Shown: one piece after another, positions 1-11,752 of the stretch
Numbering within the stretch: position 1 is the first letter of the stretch
Layout of the letters: each line of letters starts with the position of its first letter
Assembly: GCA_964057225.1 (NCBI GenBank)
Contig: OZ059898.1
Span: forward strand, 11,408,001-11,472,000
Direction of reading: 5' to 3'
DNA: 64,000 nt
DNA from: Auanema rhodensis
Taxonomy: Eukaryota; Nematoda; Chromadorea; Rhabditida; Rhabditidae
Position numbers and translations under genes: made by a program
Notes under the pieces: model-generated
The model's input: only the letters and a program-made list of their open reading frames with translations
Told to the model about the DNA's origin: nothing
Databases searched by the model: none

Positions 1-98
1 GAATATACTTTACACTTAAAGTGATAGACGCAATGATTTCGTACTTTTTGGAATAAGATCAAATGGGATCATAAAATTGATTTCTCATGCAAAATATT

Positions 99-180
99 CG
101 CAGTCAGCAGGATTCGAACCTACGCGGGCAGAGCCCAATTGATTTCTAGTCAATCTCCTTAACCACTCGGACATGACTGC
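99..180 (-). tRNA. tRNA-Ser(AGA), first copy and model for the whole array
   Basis: Read on the minus strand, a 7-bp acceptor stem GCAGTCA/TGACTGC encloses a D arm, an anticodon arm with loop CTAGAAA (anticodon AGA), a long variable arm TGGGCTCTGCCCGC typical of serine tRNAs, and a T arm GTAGG-TTCGAAT-CCTGC. The discriminator is G, as in eukaryotic tRNA-Ser. The B box GGTTCGAATCC is intact and a TTTT Pol III terminator follows within about 10 bases. No intron is present. All other Ser copies fit this model, apart from the variants listed separately. Confidence 0.97.
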
Positions 181-854
181 TTGTATAAGGAATATACTTT
201 ACAGTTAAAGTGATAGACGCAATGATCTCGTACTTTTTGGAATAAGATCAAATGGGATCATAAAATTGATTTCTCATGCAAAATATTCGCAGTCAGCAGG
301 ATTCGAACCTACGCGGGCAGAGCCCAATTGATTTCTAGTCAATCTCCTTAACCACTCGGACATGACTGCTTGTAAAAGGAATATACTTTACAGTTAAAGT
401 GATAGACGCAATGATCTCGTACTTTTTGGAATAAGATCAAAAGGGATCATAAAATTGATTTCTCATGCAAAATATTCGCAGTCAGCAGGATTCGAACCTA
501 CGCGGGCAGAGCCCAATTGATTTCTAGTCAATCTCCTTAACCACTCGGACATGACTGCTTGTAAAAGGAATATACTTTACACTTAAAGTGATAGACGCAA
601 TGATTTCGTACATATAGGAATTAGATCAAAAGGGATCATAAAATTGATTTCTCATGCAAAATATTCGCAGTCAGCAGGATTCGAACCTACGCGGGCAGAG
701 CCCAATTGATTTCTAGTCAATCTCCTTAACCACTCGGACATGACTGCTTGTAAAAGGAATATACTTTACACTTAAAGTGATAGACGCAATGATTTCGTAC
801 ATATAGGAATTAGATCAAAAGGGATCATAAAATTGATTTCTCATGCAAAATATT

Positions 855-936
855 CGCAGTCAGCTAGATTCGAACCTACGCGGGCAGAGCCCAATTGATT
901 TCTAGTCAATCTCCTTAACCACTCGGACATGACTGC
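855..936 (-). tRNA. tRNA-Ser(AGA) variant with weakened T stem
   Basis: Two adjacent changes ('agctagatt' for 'agcaggatt') put an A-A mismatch and a G-U pair into the T stem. The same double change occurs 13 units later at 3312-3393, so it was copied with a multi-unit duplication. It may be less active than the standard copy; the anticodon is unchanged. Confidence 0.85.
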
Positions 937-3311
937 TTGTATAAGGAATATACTTTACAGTTAAAGTGATAGACGCAATGATCTCGTACTTTTTGGAATA
1001 AGATCAAATGGGATCATAAAATTGATTTCTCATGCAAAATATTCGCAGTCAGCAGGATTCGAACCTACGCGGGCAGAGCCCAATTGATTTCTAGTCAATC
1101 TCCTTAACCACTCGGACATGACTGCTTGTAAAAGGAATATACTTTACAGTTAATGTGATAGACGCAATGATCTCGTACTTTTTGGAATAAGATCAAAAGG
1201 GATCATAAAATTGATTTCTCATGCAAAATATTCGCAGTCAGCAGGATTCGAACCTACGCGGGCAGAGCCCAATTGATTTCTAGTCAATCTCCTTAACCAC
1301 TCGGACATGACTGCTTGTAAAAGGAATATACTTTACACTTAAAGTGATAGACGCAATGATTTCCTACATATAGGAATTAGATCAGAAAGCATCAAAAAAT
1401 TGATTTCTCATGCAAAATATTCGCAGTCAGCAGGATTCGAACCTACGCGGGCAGAGCCCAATTGATTTCTAGTCAATCTCCTTAACCACTCGGACATGAC
1501 TGCTTGTAAAAGGAATATACTTTACACTTAAAGTGATAGATGCAATGATTTCGTACATATAGGAATTAGATCAGAAAGCATCAAAAAATTGATTTCTCAT
1601 GCAAAATATTCGCAGTCAGCAGGATTCGAACCTACGCGGGCAGAGCCCAATTGATTTCTAGTCAATCTCCTTAACCACTCGGACATGACTGCTTGTAAAA
1701 GGAATATACTTTACAGTTAAAGTGATAGACGCAATGATCTCGTACTTTTTGGAATAAGATCAAAAGGGATCATAAAATTGATTTCTCATGCAAAATATTC
1801 GCAGTCAGCAGGATTCGAACCTACGCGGGCAGAGCCCAATTGATTTCTAGTCAATCTCCTTAACCACTCGGACATGACTGCTTGTAAAAGTAATATACTT
1901 TACAGTTCAAGTGATAGACGCAATGATCTCGTACTTTTTGGAATAAGATCAAATGGGATCAAAAAATTGATTTCTCATGCAAAATATTCGCAGTCAGCAG
2001 GATTCGAACCTACGCGGGCAGAGCCCAATTGATTTCTAGTCAATCTCCTTAACCACTCGGACATGACTGCTTGTATAAGGAATATACTTTACAGTTAAAG
2101 TGATAGACGCAATGATCTCGTACTTTTTGGAATAAGATCAAAAGGGATCATAAAATTGATTTCTCATGCAAAATATTCGCAGTCAGCAGGATTCGAACCT
2201 ACGCGGGCAGAGCCCAATTGATTTCTAGTCAATCTCCTTAACCACTCGGACATGACTGCTTGTAAAAGTAATATACTTTACAGTTCAAGTGATAGACGCA
2301 ATGATCTCGTACTTTTTGGAATAAGATCAAATGGGATCAAAAAATTGATTTCTCATGCAAAATATTCGCAGTCAGCAGGATTCGAACCTACGCGGGCAGA
2401 GCCCAATTGATTTCTAGTCAATCTCCTTAACCACTCGGACATGACTGCTTGTATAAGGAATATACTTTACACTTAAAGTGATAGACGCAATGATTTCGTA
2501 CTTTTTGGAATAAGATCAAATGGGATCATAAAATTGATTTCTCATGCAAAATATTCGCAGTCAGCAGGATTCGAACCTACGCGGGCAGAGCCCAATTGAT
2601 TTCTAGTCAATCTCCTTAACCACTCGGACATGACTGCTTGTATAAGGAATATACTTTACAGTTAAAGTGATAGACGCAATGATCTCGTACTTTTTGGAAT
2701 AAGATCAAATGGGATCATAAAATTGATTTCTCATGCAAAATATTCGCAGTCAGCAGGATTCGAACCTACGCGGGCAGAGCCCAATTGATTTCTAGTCAAT
2801 CTCCTTAACCACTCGGACATGACTGCTTGTAAAAGGAATATACTTTACAGTTAAAGTGATAGACGCAATGATCTCGTACTTTTTGGAATAAGATCAAAAG
2901 GGATCATAAAATTGATTTCTCATGCAAAATATTCGCAGTCAGCAGGATTCGAACCTACGCGGGCAGAGCCCAATTGATTTCTAGTCAATCTCCTTAACCA
3001 CTCGGACATGACTGCTTGTAAAAGGAATATACTTTACACTTGAAGTGATAGACGCAATGATTTCGTACATATAGGAATTAGATCAAAAGGGATCATAAAA
3101 TTGATTTCTCATGCAAAATATTCGCAGTCAGCAGGATTCGAACCTACGCGGGCAGAGCCCAATTGATTTCTAGTCAATCTCCTTAACCACTCGGACATGA
3201 CTGCTTGTAAAAGGAATATACTTTACACTTAAAGTGATAGACGCAATGATTTCGTACATATAGGAATTAGATCAAAAGGGATCATAAAATTGATTTCTCA
3301 TGCAAAATATT

Positions 3312-3393
3312 CGCAGTCAGCTAGATTCGAACCTACGCGGGCAGAGCCCAATTGATTTCTAGTCAATCTCCTTAACCACTCGGACATGACTGC
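3312..3393 (-). tRNA. tRNA-Ser(AGA) variant with weakened T stem, second copy
   Basis: It carries the same double T-stem change as the copy at 855-936, 2457 bp (13 x 189) away. The surrounding spacers also match in order, marking a 13-unit higher-order repeat. Confidence 0.85.
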
Positions 3394-4445
3394 TTGTATA
3401 AGGAATATACTTTACAGTTAAAGTGATAGACGCAATGATCTCGTACTTTTTGGAATAAGATCAAATGGGATCATAAAATTGATTTCTCATGCAAAATATT
3501 CGCAGTCAGCAGGATTCGAACCTACGCGGGCAGAGCCCAATTGATTTCTAGTCAATCTCCTTAACCACTCGGACATGACTGCTTGTAAAAGGAATATACT
3601 TTACAGTTAATGTGATAGACGCAATGATCTCGTACTTTTTGGAATAAGATCAAAAGGGATCATAAAATTGATTTCTCATGCAAAATATTCGCAGTCAGCA
3701 GGATTCGAACCTACGCGGGCAGAGCCCAATTGATTTCTAGTCAATCTCCTTAACCACTCGGACATGACTGCTTGTAAAAGGAATATACTTTACACTTAAA
3801 GTGATAGACGCAATGATTTCGTACATATAGGAATTAGATCAGAAAGCATCAAAAAATTGATTTCTCATGCAAAATATTCGCAGTCAGCAGGATTCGAACC
3901 TACGCGGGCAGAGCCCAATTGATTTCTAGTCAATCTCCTTAACCACTCGGACATGACTGCTTGTAAAAGGAATATACTTTACACTTAAAGTGATAGACGC
4001 AATGATTTCGTACATATAGGAATTAGATCAAAAGGGATCATAAAATTGATTTCTCATGCAAAATATTCGCAGTCAGCAGGATTCGAACCTACGCGGGCAG
4101 AGCCCAATTGATTTCTAGTCAATCTCCTTAACCACTCGGACATGACTGCTTGTAAAAGGAATATACTTTACAGTTAAAGTGATAGACGCAATGATCTCGT
4201 ACTTTTTGGAATAAGATCAAAAGGGATCATAAAATTGATTTCTCATGCAAAATATTCGCAGTCAGCAGGATTCGAACCTACGCGGGCAGAGCCCAATTGA
4301 TTTCTAGTCAATCTCCTTAACCACTCGGACATGACTGCTTGTAAAAGGAATATACTTTACAGTTAAAGTGATAGACGCAATGATCTCGTACTTTTTGGAA
4401 TAAGATCAAATGGGATCATAAAATTGATTTCTCATGCAAAATATT

Positions 4446-4527
4446 CGCTGTCAGCAGGATTCGAACCTACGCGGGCAGAGCCCAATTGATTTCTAGTCAA
4501 TCTCCTTAACCACTCGGACATGACTGC
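4446..4527 (-). tRNA. tRNA-Ser(AGA) variant, acceptor-stem mismatch
   Basis: The 3' acceptor strand has one change ('gctgtcag' for 'gcagtcag'), giving an A-A mismatch at the third acceptor pair. The rest of the gene is standard. Confidence 0.8.
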
Positions 4528-6902
4528 TTGTAAAAGGAATATACTTTACACTTGAAGTGATAGACGCAATGAATTCGTACATATAGGAATTAGATCAAAA
4601 AGCATCAAAAAATTGATTTCTCATGCAAAATATTCGCAGTCAGCAGGATTCGAACCTACGCGGGCAGAGCCCAATTGATTTCTAGTCAATCTCCTTAACC
4701 ACTCGGACATGACTGCTTGTATAAGGAATATACTTTACAGTTAAAGTGATAGACGCAATGATCTCGTACTTTTTGGAATAAGATCAAATGGGATCATAAA
4801 ATTGATTTCTCATGCAAAATATTCGCAGTCAGCAGGATTCGAACCTACGCGGGCAGAGCCCAATTGATTTCTAGTCAATCTCCTTAACCACTCGGACATG
4901 ACTGCTTGTAAAAGGAATATACTTTACACTTAAAGTGATAGACGCAATGATTTCGTACATATAGGAATTAGATCAAAAGGGATCATAAAATTGATTTCTC
5001 ATGCAAAATATTCGCAGTCAGCAGGATTCGAACCTACGCGGGCAGAGCCCAATTGATTTCTAGTCAATCTCCTTAACCACTCGGACATGACTGCTTGTAA
5101 AAGGAATATACTTTACACTTAAAGTGATAGACGCAATGATTTCGTACATATAGGAATTAGATCAGAAAGCATCAAAAAATTGATTTCTCATGCAAAATAT
5201 TCGCAGTCAGCAGGATTCGAACCTACGCGGGCAGAGCCCAATTGATTTCTAGTCAATCTCCTTAACCACTCGGACATGACTGCTTGTAAAAGGAATATAC
5301 TTTACAGTTAAAGTGATGGACGCAATGATCTCGTACTTTTTGGAATAAGATCAAAAGGGATCATAAAATTGATTTCTCATGCAAAATATTCGCAGTCAGC
5401 AGGATTCGAACCTACGCGGGCAGAGCCCAATTGATTTCTAGTCAATCTCCTTAACCACTCGGACATGACTGCTTGTAAAAGGAATATACTTTACAGTTAA
5501 AGTGATAGACGCAATGATCTCGTACTTTTTGGAATAAGATCAAAAGGGATCATAAAATTGATTTCTCATGCAAAATATTCGCAGTCAGCAGGATTCGAAC
5601 CTACGCGGGCAGAGCCCAATTGATTTCTAGTCAATCTCCTTAACCACTCGGACATGACTGCTTGTAAAAGGAATATACTTTACAGTTAAAGTGATAGACG
5701 CAATGATCTCGTACTTTTTGGAATAAGATCAAATGGGATCAAAAAATTGATTTGTCATGCAAAATATTCGCAGTCAGCAGGATTCGAACCTACGCGGGCA
5801 GAGCCCAATTGATTTCTAGTCAATCTCCTTAACCACTCGGACATGACTGCTTGTAGAAGGAATATACTGTAAAGTTAAAGTGATAGACGCAATGATCTCG
5901 TACTTTTTGGAATAAGATCAAATGGGATCAAAAAATTGATTTGTCATGCAAAATATTCGCAGTCAGCAGGATTCGAACCTACGCGGGCAGAGCCCAATTG
6001 ATTTCTAGTCAATCTCCTTAACCACTCGGACATGACTGCTTGTAGAAGGAATATACTTTACAGTTGAAGTGATAGACGCAATGATTTCGTACATATTTGA
6101 ATTAGATCAAAAAGCATCAAAAAATTGATTTCTCATGCAAAATATTCGCAGTCAGCAGGATTCGAACCTACGCGGGCAGAGCCCAATTGATTTCTAGTCA
6201 ATCTCCTTAACCACTCGGACATGACTGCTTGTAGAAGGAATATACTGTAAAGTTAAAGTGATAGACGCAATGATCTCGTACTTTTTGGAATAAGATCAAA
6301 TGGGATCAAAAAATTGATTTCTCATGCAAAATATTCGCAGTCAGCAGGATTCGAACCTACGCGGGCAGAGCCCAATTGATTTCTAGTCAATCTCCTTAAC
6401 CACTCGGACATGACTGCTTGTAGAAGGAATATACTTTACAGTTAAAGTGATAGACGCAATGATCTCGTACTTTTTGGAATAAGATCAAAAGGGATCAAAA
6501 AATTGATTTCTCATGCAAAATATTCGCAGTCAGCAGGATTCGAACCTACGCGGGCAGAGCCCAATTGATTTCTAGTCAATCTCCTTAACCACTCGGACAT
6601 GACTGCTTGTAGAAGGAATATACTTTACAGTTAAAGTGATAGACGCAATGATCTCGTACTTTTTGGAATAAGATCAAAAGGGATCAAAAAATTGATTTCT
6701 CATGCAAAATATTCGCAGTCAGCAGGATTCGAACCTACGCGGGCAGAGCCCAATTGATTTCTAGTCAATCTCCTTAACCACTCGGACATGACTGCTTGTA
6801 GAATGAATACACTTTACAGTTAAAGTGATTGACGCAATGATCTCGTACTTTTTGGAATAAGATCAAAAGGGATCAAAAAATTGATTTCTCATGCAAAATA
6901 TT

Positions 6903-6984
6903 CGCAGTCAGCAGGATTCGAACCTACGCGGGCAGAGCCCAATTGATTTCTAGTCAATCTCCTTAACCACTCGGGCATGACTGC
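6903..6984 (-). tRNA. tRNA-Ser(AGA) variant, D-stem change
   Basis: 'tcgggcatgac' replaces 'tcggacatgac', changing the first D-stem base on the minus strand from T to C and leaving a C-A mismatch. The anticodon and T arm are unchanged. Confidence 0.8.
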
Positions 6985-7469
6985 TTGTAGAAGGAATATA
7001 CTTTACAGTTAAAGTGATAGACGCAATGATCTCGTACTTTTTGGAATAAGATCAAAAGGGATCAAAAAATTGATTTCTCATGCAAAATATTCGCAGTCAG
7101 CAGGATTCGAACCTACGCGGGCAGAGCCCAATTGATTTCTAGTCAATCTCCTTAACCACTCGGACATGACTGCTTGTAGAAGGAATATACTTTACAGTTA
7201 AAGTGATAGACGCAATGATCTCGTACTTTTTGGAATAAGATCAAAAGGGATCAAAAAATTGATTTCTGATGCAAAATATTCGCAGTCAGCAGGATTCGAA
7301 CCTATGCGGGCAGAGCCCAATTGATTTCTAGTCAATCTCCTTAACCACTCGGACATGACTGCTTGTAAAAGGAATATACTTTACAGTTAATGTGATAGAC
7401 GCAATGATCTCGTACTTTTTGGAATAAGATCAAAAGGGATCATAAAATTGATTTCTCATGCAAAATATT

Positions 7470-7551
7470 CGCAGTCAGCAGGATTCGAACCTACGCGGGC
7501 AGAGCCCAATTGATTTCTAGTCAATCTCCTTAACCACTCGGACATGACTGC
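7470..7551 (-). tRNA. tRNA-Ser(AGA), last copy before the retroelement
   Basis: Standard copy. The 12.1-kb retroelement begins 17 bp beyond its 5' end; the 4-bp target duplication lies 14-17 bp upstream of the mature tRNA 5' end. The gene body is intact. Confidence 0.95.
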
Positions 7552-7568
7552 TTGTAAAAGGAATATAC

Positions 7569-7934
7569 CGTTCCATTCGGAGACTCTATATATGTAACTG
7601 CAGGGTTAGAGCCAGACCGACTAGAGGAATGAGGAATGGCACCGCCTACCCTCATGCCCCTATTCGGGAGTTCGCCCCTTTGCAAGCCCATGGACGGTTT
7701 GCATCTAACTTAGTTAATCTTATATATTAGTCTTTGTCTTGTAAATGTAGTTTACTTTATACTTGTGTTATTGGATTGTAATGATATTGTATTGTGTATA
7801 ATAAACCTATATATTTCCTTATCTTATGTAATCCTTATGCTCTGTTTCCATACCGCTACACTTATGGAATACTATACGCGTAGTTGAGCAGACTACAATG
7901 GTCTGTTCAATATACGTAGGAGCATAATGGAACG
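7569..7934 (+). repeat. 5' LTR of the 12.1-kb element
   Basis: 366 bp with perfect 9-bp terminal inverted repeats CGTTCCATT/AATGGAACG. It contains a TATATA run near its start and a polyadenylation signal AATAAA at 7800-7805. It matches 19284-19649 except for about 8 substitutions. Confidence 0.95.
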
Positions 7935-7947
7935 TGGAGGTTCCACC
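7935..7947 (+). other. Primer binding site, tRNA-Gln type
   Basis: TGGAGGTTCCACC directly follows the LTR. It is complementary to the 3' end (including CCA) of eukaryotic tRNA-Gln as I know it. The same 13 bases follow the 5' LTR of the second element; the third element has one change in the first base. Confidence 0.75.
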
Positions 7948-9829
7948 TCGAACTCATTTTTGTCGCAAAAACTCGCATAAAAAGTCCATATTTTGATATC
8001 TAAATTAAAACTTCCTCCACGGTTAGCAACATAATGAGGGCGCCAACTTGTATAAGGTGCAGGTACAAGGGATCTCTCTTTTAGAGAGCTAGGACTATAT
8101 AATTTTGAAATTTCACCCGCTGTCCCCACTCATAAAACCGTCTGAGTGTCCACCCTTATAATACCGTATCCTGCACCGCTTCTCTTGCATTTTTTTTGAG
8201 GACGTTTGGATCGAAATAGGGGACAATTTCACCAAACGAAATTTTGATTACATTATTATTTGGCAACGAGGAGTTAGAATGAAATTTTGAAAGCGCACAA
8301 AGTTTAATATTTTATTGTGGTCAGGACTAGAGATTTGAAAGTTAAATTCAGGCGTAAAAGAGCATGCTAACTAAATATTTTTGCGGGAGCCGTTATTCGG
8401 TTTTTATTTTTTTTTTTTTGATTGTGAGAATAGACCACACTAGTCCGAAAAATCCTGGCACAAATTTTATTGCCTGTCAGGTCATTTTGGCGAAAGCACA
8501 TGGGCCACGGATGTTTTCTTCTCCGTAGAATGTGTCACCTTCCTCAGCTCATTTTTGTTGCTAACATCATAAGATATTCCCACACACCTACCGTAGTCTT
8601 CATATTGTAATATTCTATAAATTAGTAAAATGGTTTAAAGAAAAAAAAAAAATTGCGTTTTATAAACGAGCTTTGGTCTCAGTCCATTAGTAAAATGAGC
8701 AATCTTTTTAAATATTCTCGGAATCTCATTAGCATGCCAAAATCATTCCGGAAAAGAATCGCCCACGGCTTTTAATAATCAACGTGCACATGAGCCATTT
8801 TCCCAAGGCGCACGCACTCCTTCTTTATTAATAAGCTCGACCAAAGTTTGTGTTATGGAAAAAAAAAAAGAGAGAGAGAACAAATGAGTGAAATTAAGTA
8901 TTTATTATATATAAAACAATTGTTAAAAGCCCCATTTAAAATGCAACTGTCTCACAAATTCTATAGGCTGTGAGATGGGCTCATTGCTAGGCTCTAAATA
9001 CTGCGAATACTCTGAATCCGCAGAGGTCCTTAGCAATAAGCCCATAGGAGACTGTTCATAAAACAAATAAATTTTAAACAAAATTTTAGACATATAATCA
9101 TAAAAATCATGAGGCTTATGCTCATACCAATTCCAAGGGGATGCGATTAAATTGGGGTTTCCATACCAATGCGCGCACAAATCGGTGAGGCACCATCGCC
9201 CAATAGCTGCAACCTCATCCGCTATTTCTTGCATTAGGGAGAAATTCACTAATCCCCTCCCCAGATAATGCATTTTTAAATCCTCGATAAACTAAAATTT
9301 TTTTTTTATTATTAATATAACATGTTTCTTTGCTTTAACCAACCATCTTAATCATGTCTGGGTGAGGCCTATAAGCTAACACTTCGTCTTGATCATACAA
9401 GACGAGGTCAGCGTACAGCTTTCTCAAGACAAAAGTCATTCCCGATAGACCTTCATAAGCCATTCTTTGATTATTTTTTTTTCTTTCTTCTTCAGCTCTA
9501 CAAATATAAAGAATCTTATGCATAAAAAGGGGACATAAAACGACTGAAAATCTCTCTCATATTTTCAAGAATTCAATTAGAGTAAAGTATTAAGATTGAG
9601 GCTGGAAAGAGCGAAGACCAACAAAATTTATAATTGATGAACATCTGTGAAAAAGAATAAAGAAAAGAGAATACGGTAGATAGGCGGAGCCAGATCTCAG
9701 GCCAAGATTTTAAAACTCTTTCTCATCTAATAACGATTCTCGGCGAAAGACGCCACGTCTCAATCTTCAAACTTTTCTTACTTTTCCCTATAACCGACCT
9801 GAATTTCTTGTCACTCATTCAACGTCAAC
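7948..9829 (+). other. Retroelement 5' leader
   Basis: About 1.9 kb without a sense reading frame. The part near 8440-8590 ('gtccgaaaaatcctg' and 'gtcaccttcctca') is shared with the leaders of the two deleted elements, near 29550-29710 and 45790-45950 (reverse strand), so it probably holds cis-acting signals such as packaging or ribosome-entry structures. The antisense gene at 8923-9523 seems to be absent from those relatives. Confidence 0.7.
8923..9523 (-). CDS. Two-exon antisense gene of unknown function inside the retroelement leader
   Basis: Two minus-strand open frames join in phase through a 52-nt intron. Exon 1 is 9523-9344 (60 codons), the intron 9343-9292 has GT...AG ends with acceptor AAATTTTAG, and exon 2 is 9291-8923 (122 codons plus stop). 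The product would be 182 residues, with a basic charged stretch near the start (RAEEERKKNNQR) and a tryptophan/tyrosine-rich middle (WCLTDLCAHWYGNPN). I recognise no family. Supporting signals: a nematode-type ATTTTCAG acceptor at 9551-9544, about 20 bases upstream of the start codon and suitable for trans-splicing, and an AATAAA at 8906-8901, about 17 bases after the stop. A six-codon upstream reading frame precedes the start. It lies antisense to the leader of the retroelement and seems absent from the two related elements, so it may be a captured gene or an accessory gene. No expression evidence is available. Confidence 0.55.
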
Positions 9830-11710
9830 ATCCCCCATATAACGAAACACTCGCGGTTTTTCCAAACCAAGAGTGATTCCAAAGTGGCACGAAGATACTC
9901 TTCGGCCGTCCCTGCTCTATACCCTTCTGAGTCCAGTGACGACATCGCAGTCGCCAGTCGAACCAGAAGCCGCACTCGACTCCTCAGTGTTCAGATTGAA
10001 GAGCCTGAACAAGAGGTAAAACCCAAAGTCGAGAAAACCTTCATTCCTCGAGAAGGCACGTATTCACCTCCGGACAACACCGAGGAGGACCCTGATTTCT
10101 ATATTCAGGACTACAATATTCAAACTTCAGCTTCAACTCCAAAGGTACACTCTTTTAAAAGTAATAAAAAGATTCAAAAAATTCAAAAACCAAAACAAAT
10201 AACCTCTAATACTTCACCAGCCACTCCCCACCTAAACTTATCAACTTTATCAGTTAATACTGATAACGATCTTGCATCTTCTTTTGAACTAACTCTAACA
10301 CCGCAGGCATTTTCCACTCCGATAGAAAACTCACAACTTAATAAAACCTCATCTCTCACTATTCGCAAATCACCCTTATCAGTTATCACTGATAAGCTTG
10401 ATTCGAAAAAGCTTGATTCTAAAAAAATTAATAAAAGAAAAACTAATACACCGCGTAGGCGCTCAACCTCTAATAATCCCGTAGAACCAAATCAGGAAAT
10501 TACCGAAGTTTTGCCCTTATCACTAACTACTGATAAGTTCAAAAGTAAGAAATCTTTAACAGCTCGCTTAATAAAAGTTTTGAATTTGTCTCCAGGGGAG
10601 GTAACAACAGAACAAGTTGATAACTCTCTTCACGTATCCTCCAACCCGACCCTTAATAAGTCAGATAGCGCTATACCCAGCTCAAGCGTATCAATACATT
10701 CGACGCCTCAGGCAACGAGTCGAATTATCAAACTCCCAGGGAAGCGGTTCTCCTCAGCCGCCCCTACCATTAGTTATCCAACATCTGGTAACTCGAAAAA
10801 GGGAGGTAAGAATTTAACGGCGAGAAGCTCAGGCAGTAAAGGGATTACGTCATCTCGCACATACCCTGAGGATATACCAACCATGACGGAGACACCACGT
10901 CTTCCGGGAGCTGGTAAATCTACCATTGCGCACGCATTAAGCTCACCTTATTGCCCCATATACGACGGAAGTCGTAACTTTAGAGATTTCGTGGCAAAGT
11001 TTAATACCTTTTCTAACGCCTTAGGCTTAGTGATGCCCGAAAGACTAACTATTTTACCATTACTATTGAAAAATGATAGAGCAGAGGAAGCTTATTTAGA
11101 GCTACCTGACAAGGTCAGAACAGCTGGACCTTGGGTTACCCTAATAGAAGAGTTAACATCCAAGCTGTGTCCCGAATACAATCAAGACCCTGCCCTTATC
11201 ACACTTCAAAACAGCACTCAAGGCGATTTATCAATTGATGGTTTTGCACAAACGTTAAGAAACCTCAGCTTAAATGCTTTCTCTAATAGTGATACTCATA
11301 AAGATCACATTCTGAGGTCCACATTTTTGAGAGGCTTGAAAAATACGATACGCCCAGGGGTAATTCGAGCAAAACCCAAAACTTTTGCTGAGGCTGTTGA
11401 TAGTGCTCGCTGGGAGGAATCAATTGCAAACCAAGTAGCAGACCCTCAGGCGCTATTGGTTAACGCAATTGAAAGAACTTTCCCCCCGCGCAGAAACAAT
11501 GGTGGGAGAGGTATGGCAAGAGGTTATCAATCTTTTAATAATAAAAATTATCAAAATTATAATAATTATAACAATTATCATCCAAACTTTCAAAACAATC
11601 AAAATTATCATAAATTTTCAAAAAATCAAAAAGGCTGGAATTTCCAAAACCCATTTGCTAGGAACCGCAATTTTGGTGACCGCGGTCGAAATTATCAGAA
11701 TCAAAATTAA
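9830..11710 (+). CDS. gag: Gag-like structural polyprotein, no AUG start
   Basis: Open frame ending at TAA 11708-11710. There is no in-frame ATG between the preceding stop (TGA at 9800) and the first GTG at 9884. The frame is nevertheless conserved at protein level upstream: 18 codons from ATC 9830 to GTG 9884 align without indels in all three related elements (30252-30306, and 45131-45075 on the minus strand) and share FFQTKS. Initiation at a non-AUG codon such as the conserved ATC, which has A at -3, is therefore likely; splicing from an upstream exon is the alternative. From GTG the protein has 608 residues: a Ser/Thr/Lys-rich disordered first half, a capsid-like region of Ty3/gypsy type at about 345-530, and an Asn/Gly/Arg-rich tail without a CCHC zinc knuckle. 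It would form the particle core and bind RNA. Confidence 0.85.
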   Translation: MPHITKHSRFFQTKSDSKVARRYSSAVPALYPSESSDDIAVASRTRSRTRLLSVQIEEPEQEVKPKVEKTFIPREGTYSPPDNTEEDPDFYIQDYNIQTSASTPKVHSFKSNKKIQKIQKPKQITSNTSPATPHLNLSTLSVNTDNDLASSFELTLTPQAFSTPIENSQLNKTSSLTIRKSPLSVITDKLDSKKLDSKKINKRKTNTPRRRSTSNNPVEPNQEITEVLPLSLTTDKFKSKKSLTARLIKVLNLSPGEVTTEQVDNSLHVSSNPTLNKSDSAIPSSSVSIHSTPQATSRIIKLPGKRFSSAAPTISYPTSGNSKKGGKNLTARSSGSKGITSSRTYPEDIPTMTETPRLPGAGKSTIAHALSSPYCPIYDGSRNFRDFVAKFNTFSNALGLVMPERLTILPLLLKNDRAEEAYLELPDKVRTAGPWVTLIEELTSKLCPEYNQDPALITLQNSTQGDLSIDGFAQTLRNLSLNAFSNSDTHKDHILRSTFLRGLKNTIRPGVIRAKPKTFAEAVDSARWEESIANQVADPQALLVNAIERTFPPRRNNGGRGMARGYQSFNNKNYQNYNNYNNYHPNFQNNQNYHKFSKNQKGWNFQNPFARNRNFGDRGRNYQNQN

Positions 11711-11752
11711 AATGGGTATCAAAGAAGCCATAATGCATCACAAAATCAAGAA

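Larger units (their letters stand above)
1..7568 (-). repeat. tRNA-Ser(AGA) tandem array, block 1 (40 units of 189 bp)
   Basis: Forty consecutive 189-bp units. Copy k (k = 0 to 39) has its tRNA gene at 99+189k to 180+189k on the minus strand; the last is 7470-7551. The spacing is exact, with no net indel over 7.4 kb. The tRNA bodies are nearly invariant, while the 107-bp spacers fall into two main kinds: one with 'cgtactttttggaataagatc', one with 'cgtacatataggaattagatc' often followed by 'agaaagcatc'. Thirteen-unit segments are repeated: for example, the rare T-stem variant recurs at k = 4 and k = 17. The last four bases, ATAC, are the left copy of the target duplication of the retroelement that follows. 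Confidence 0.97.
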
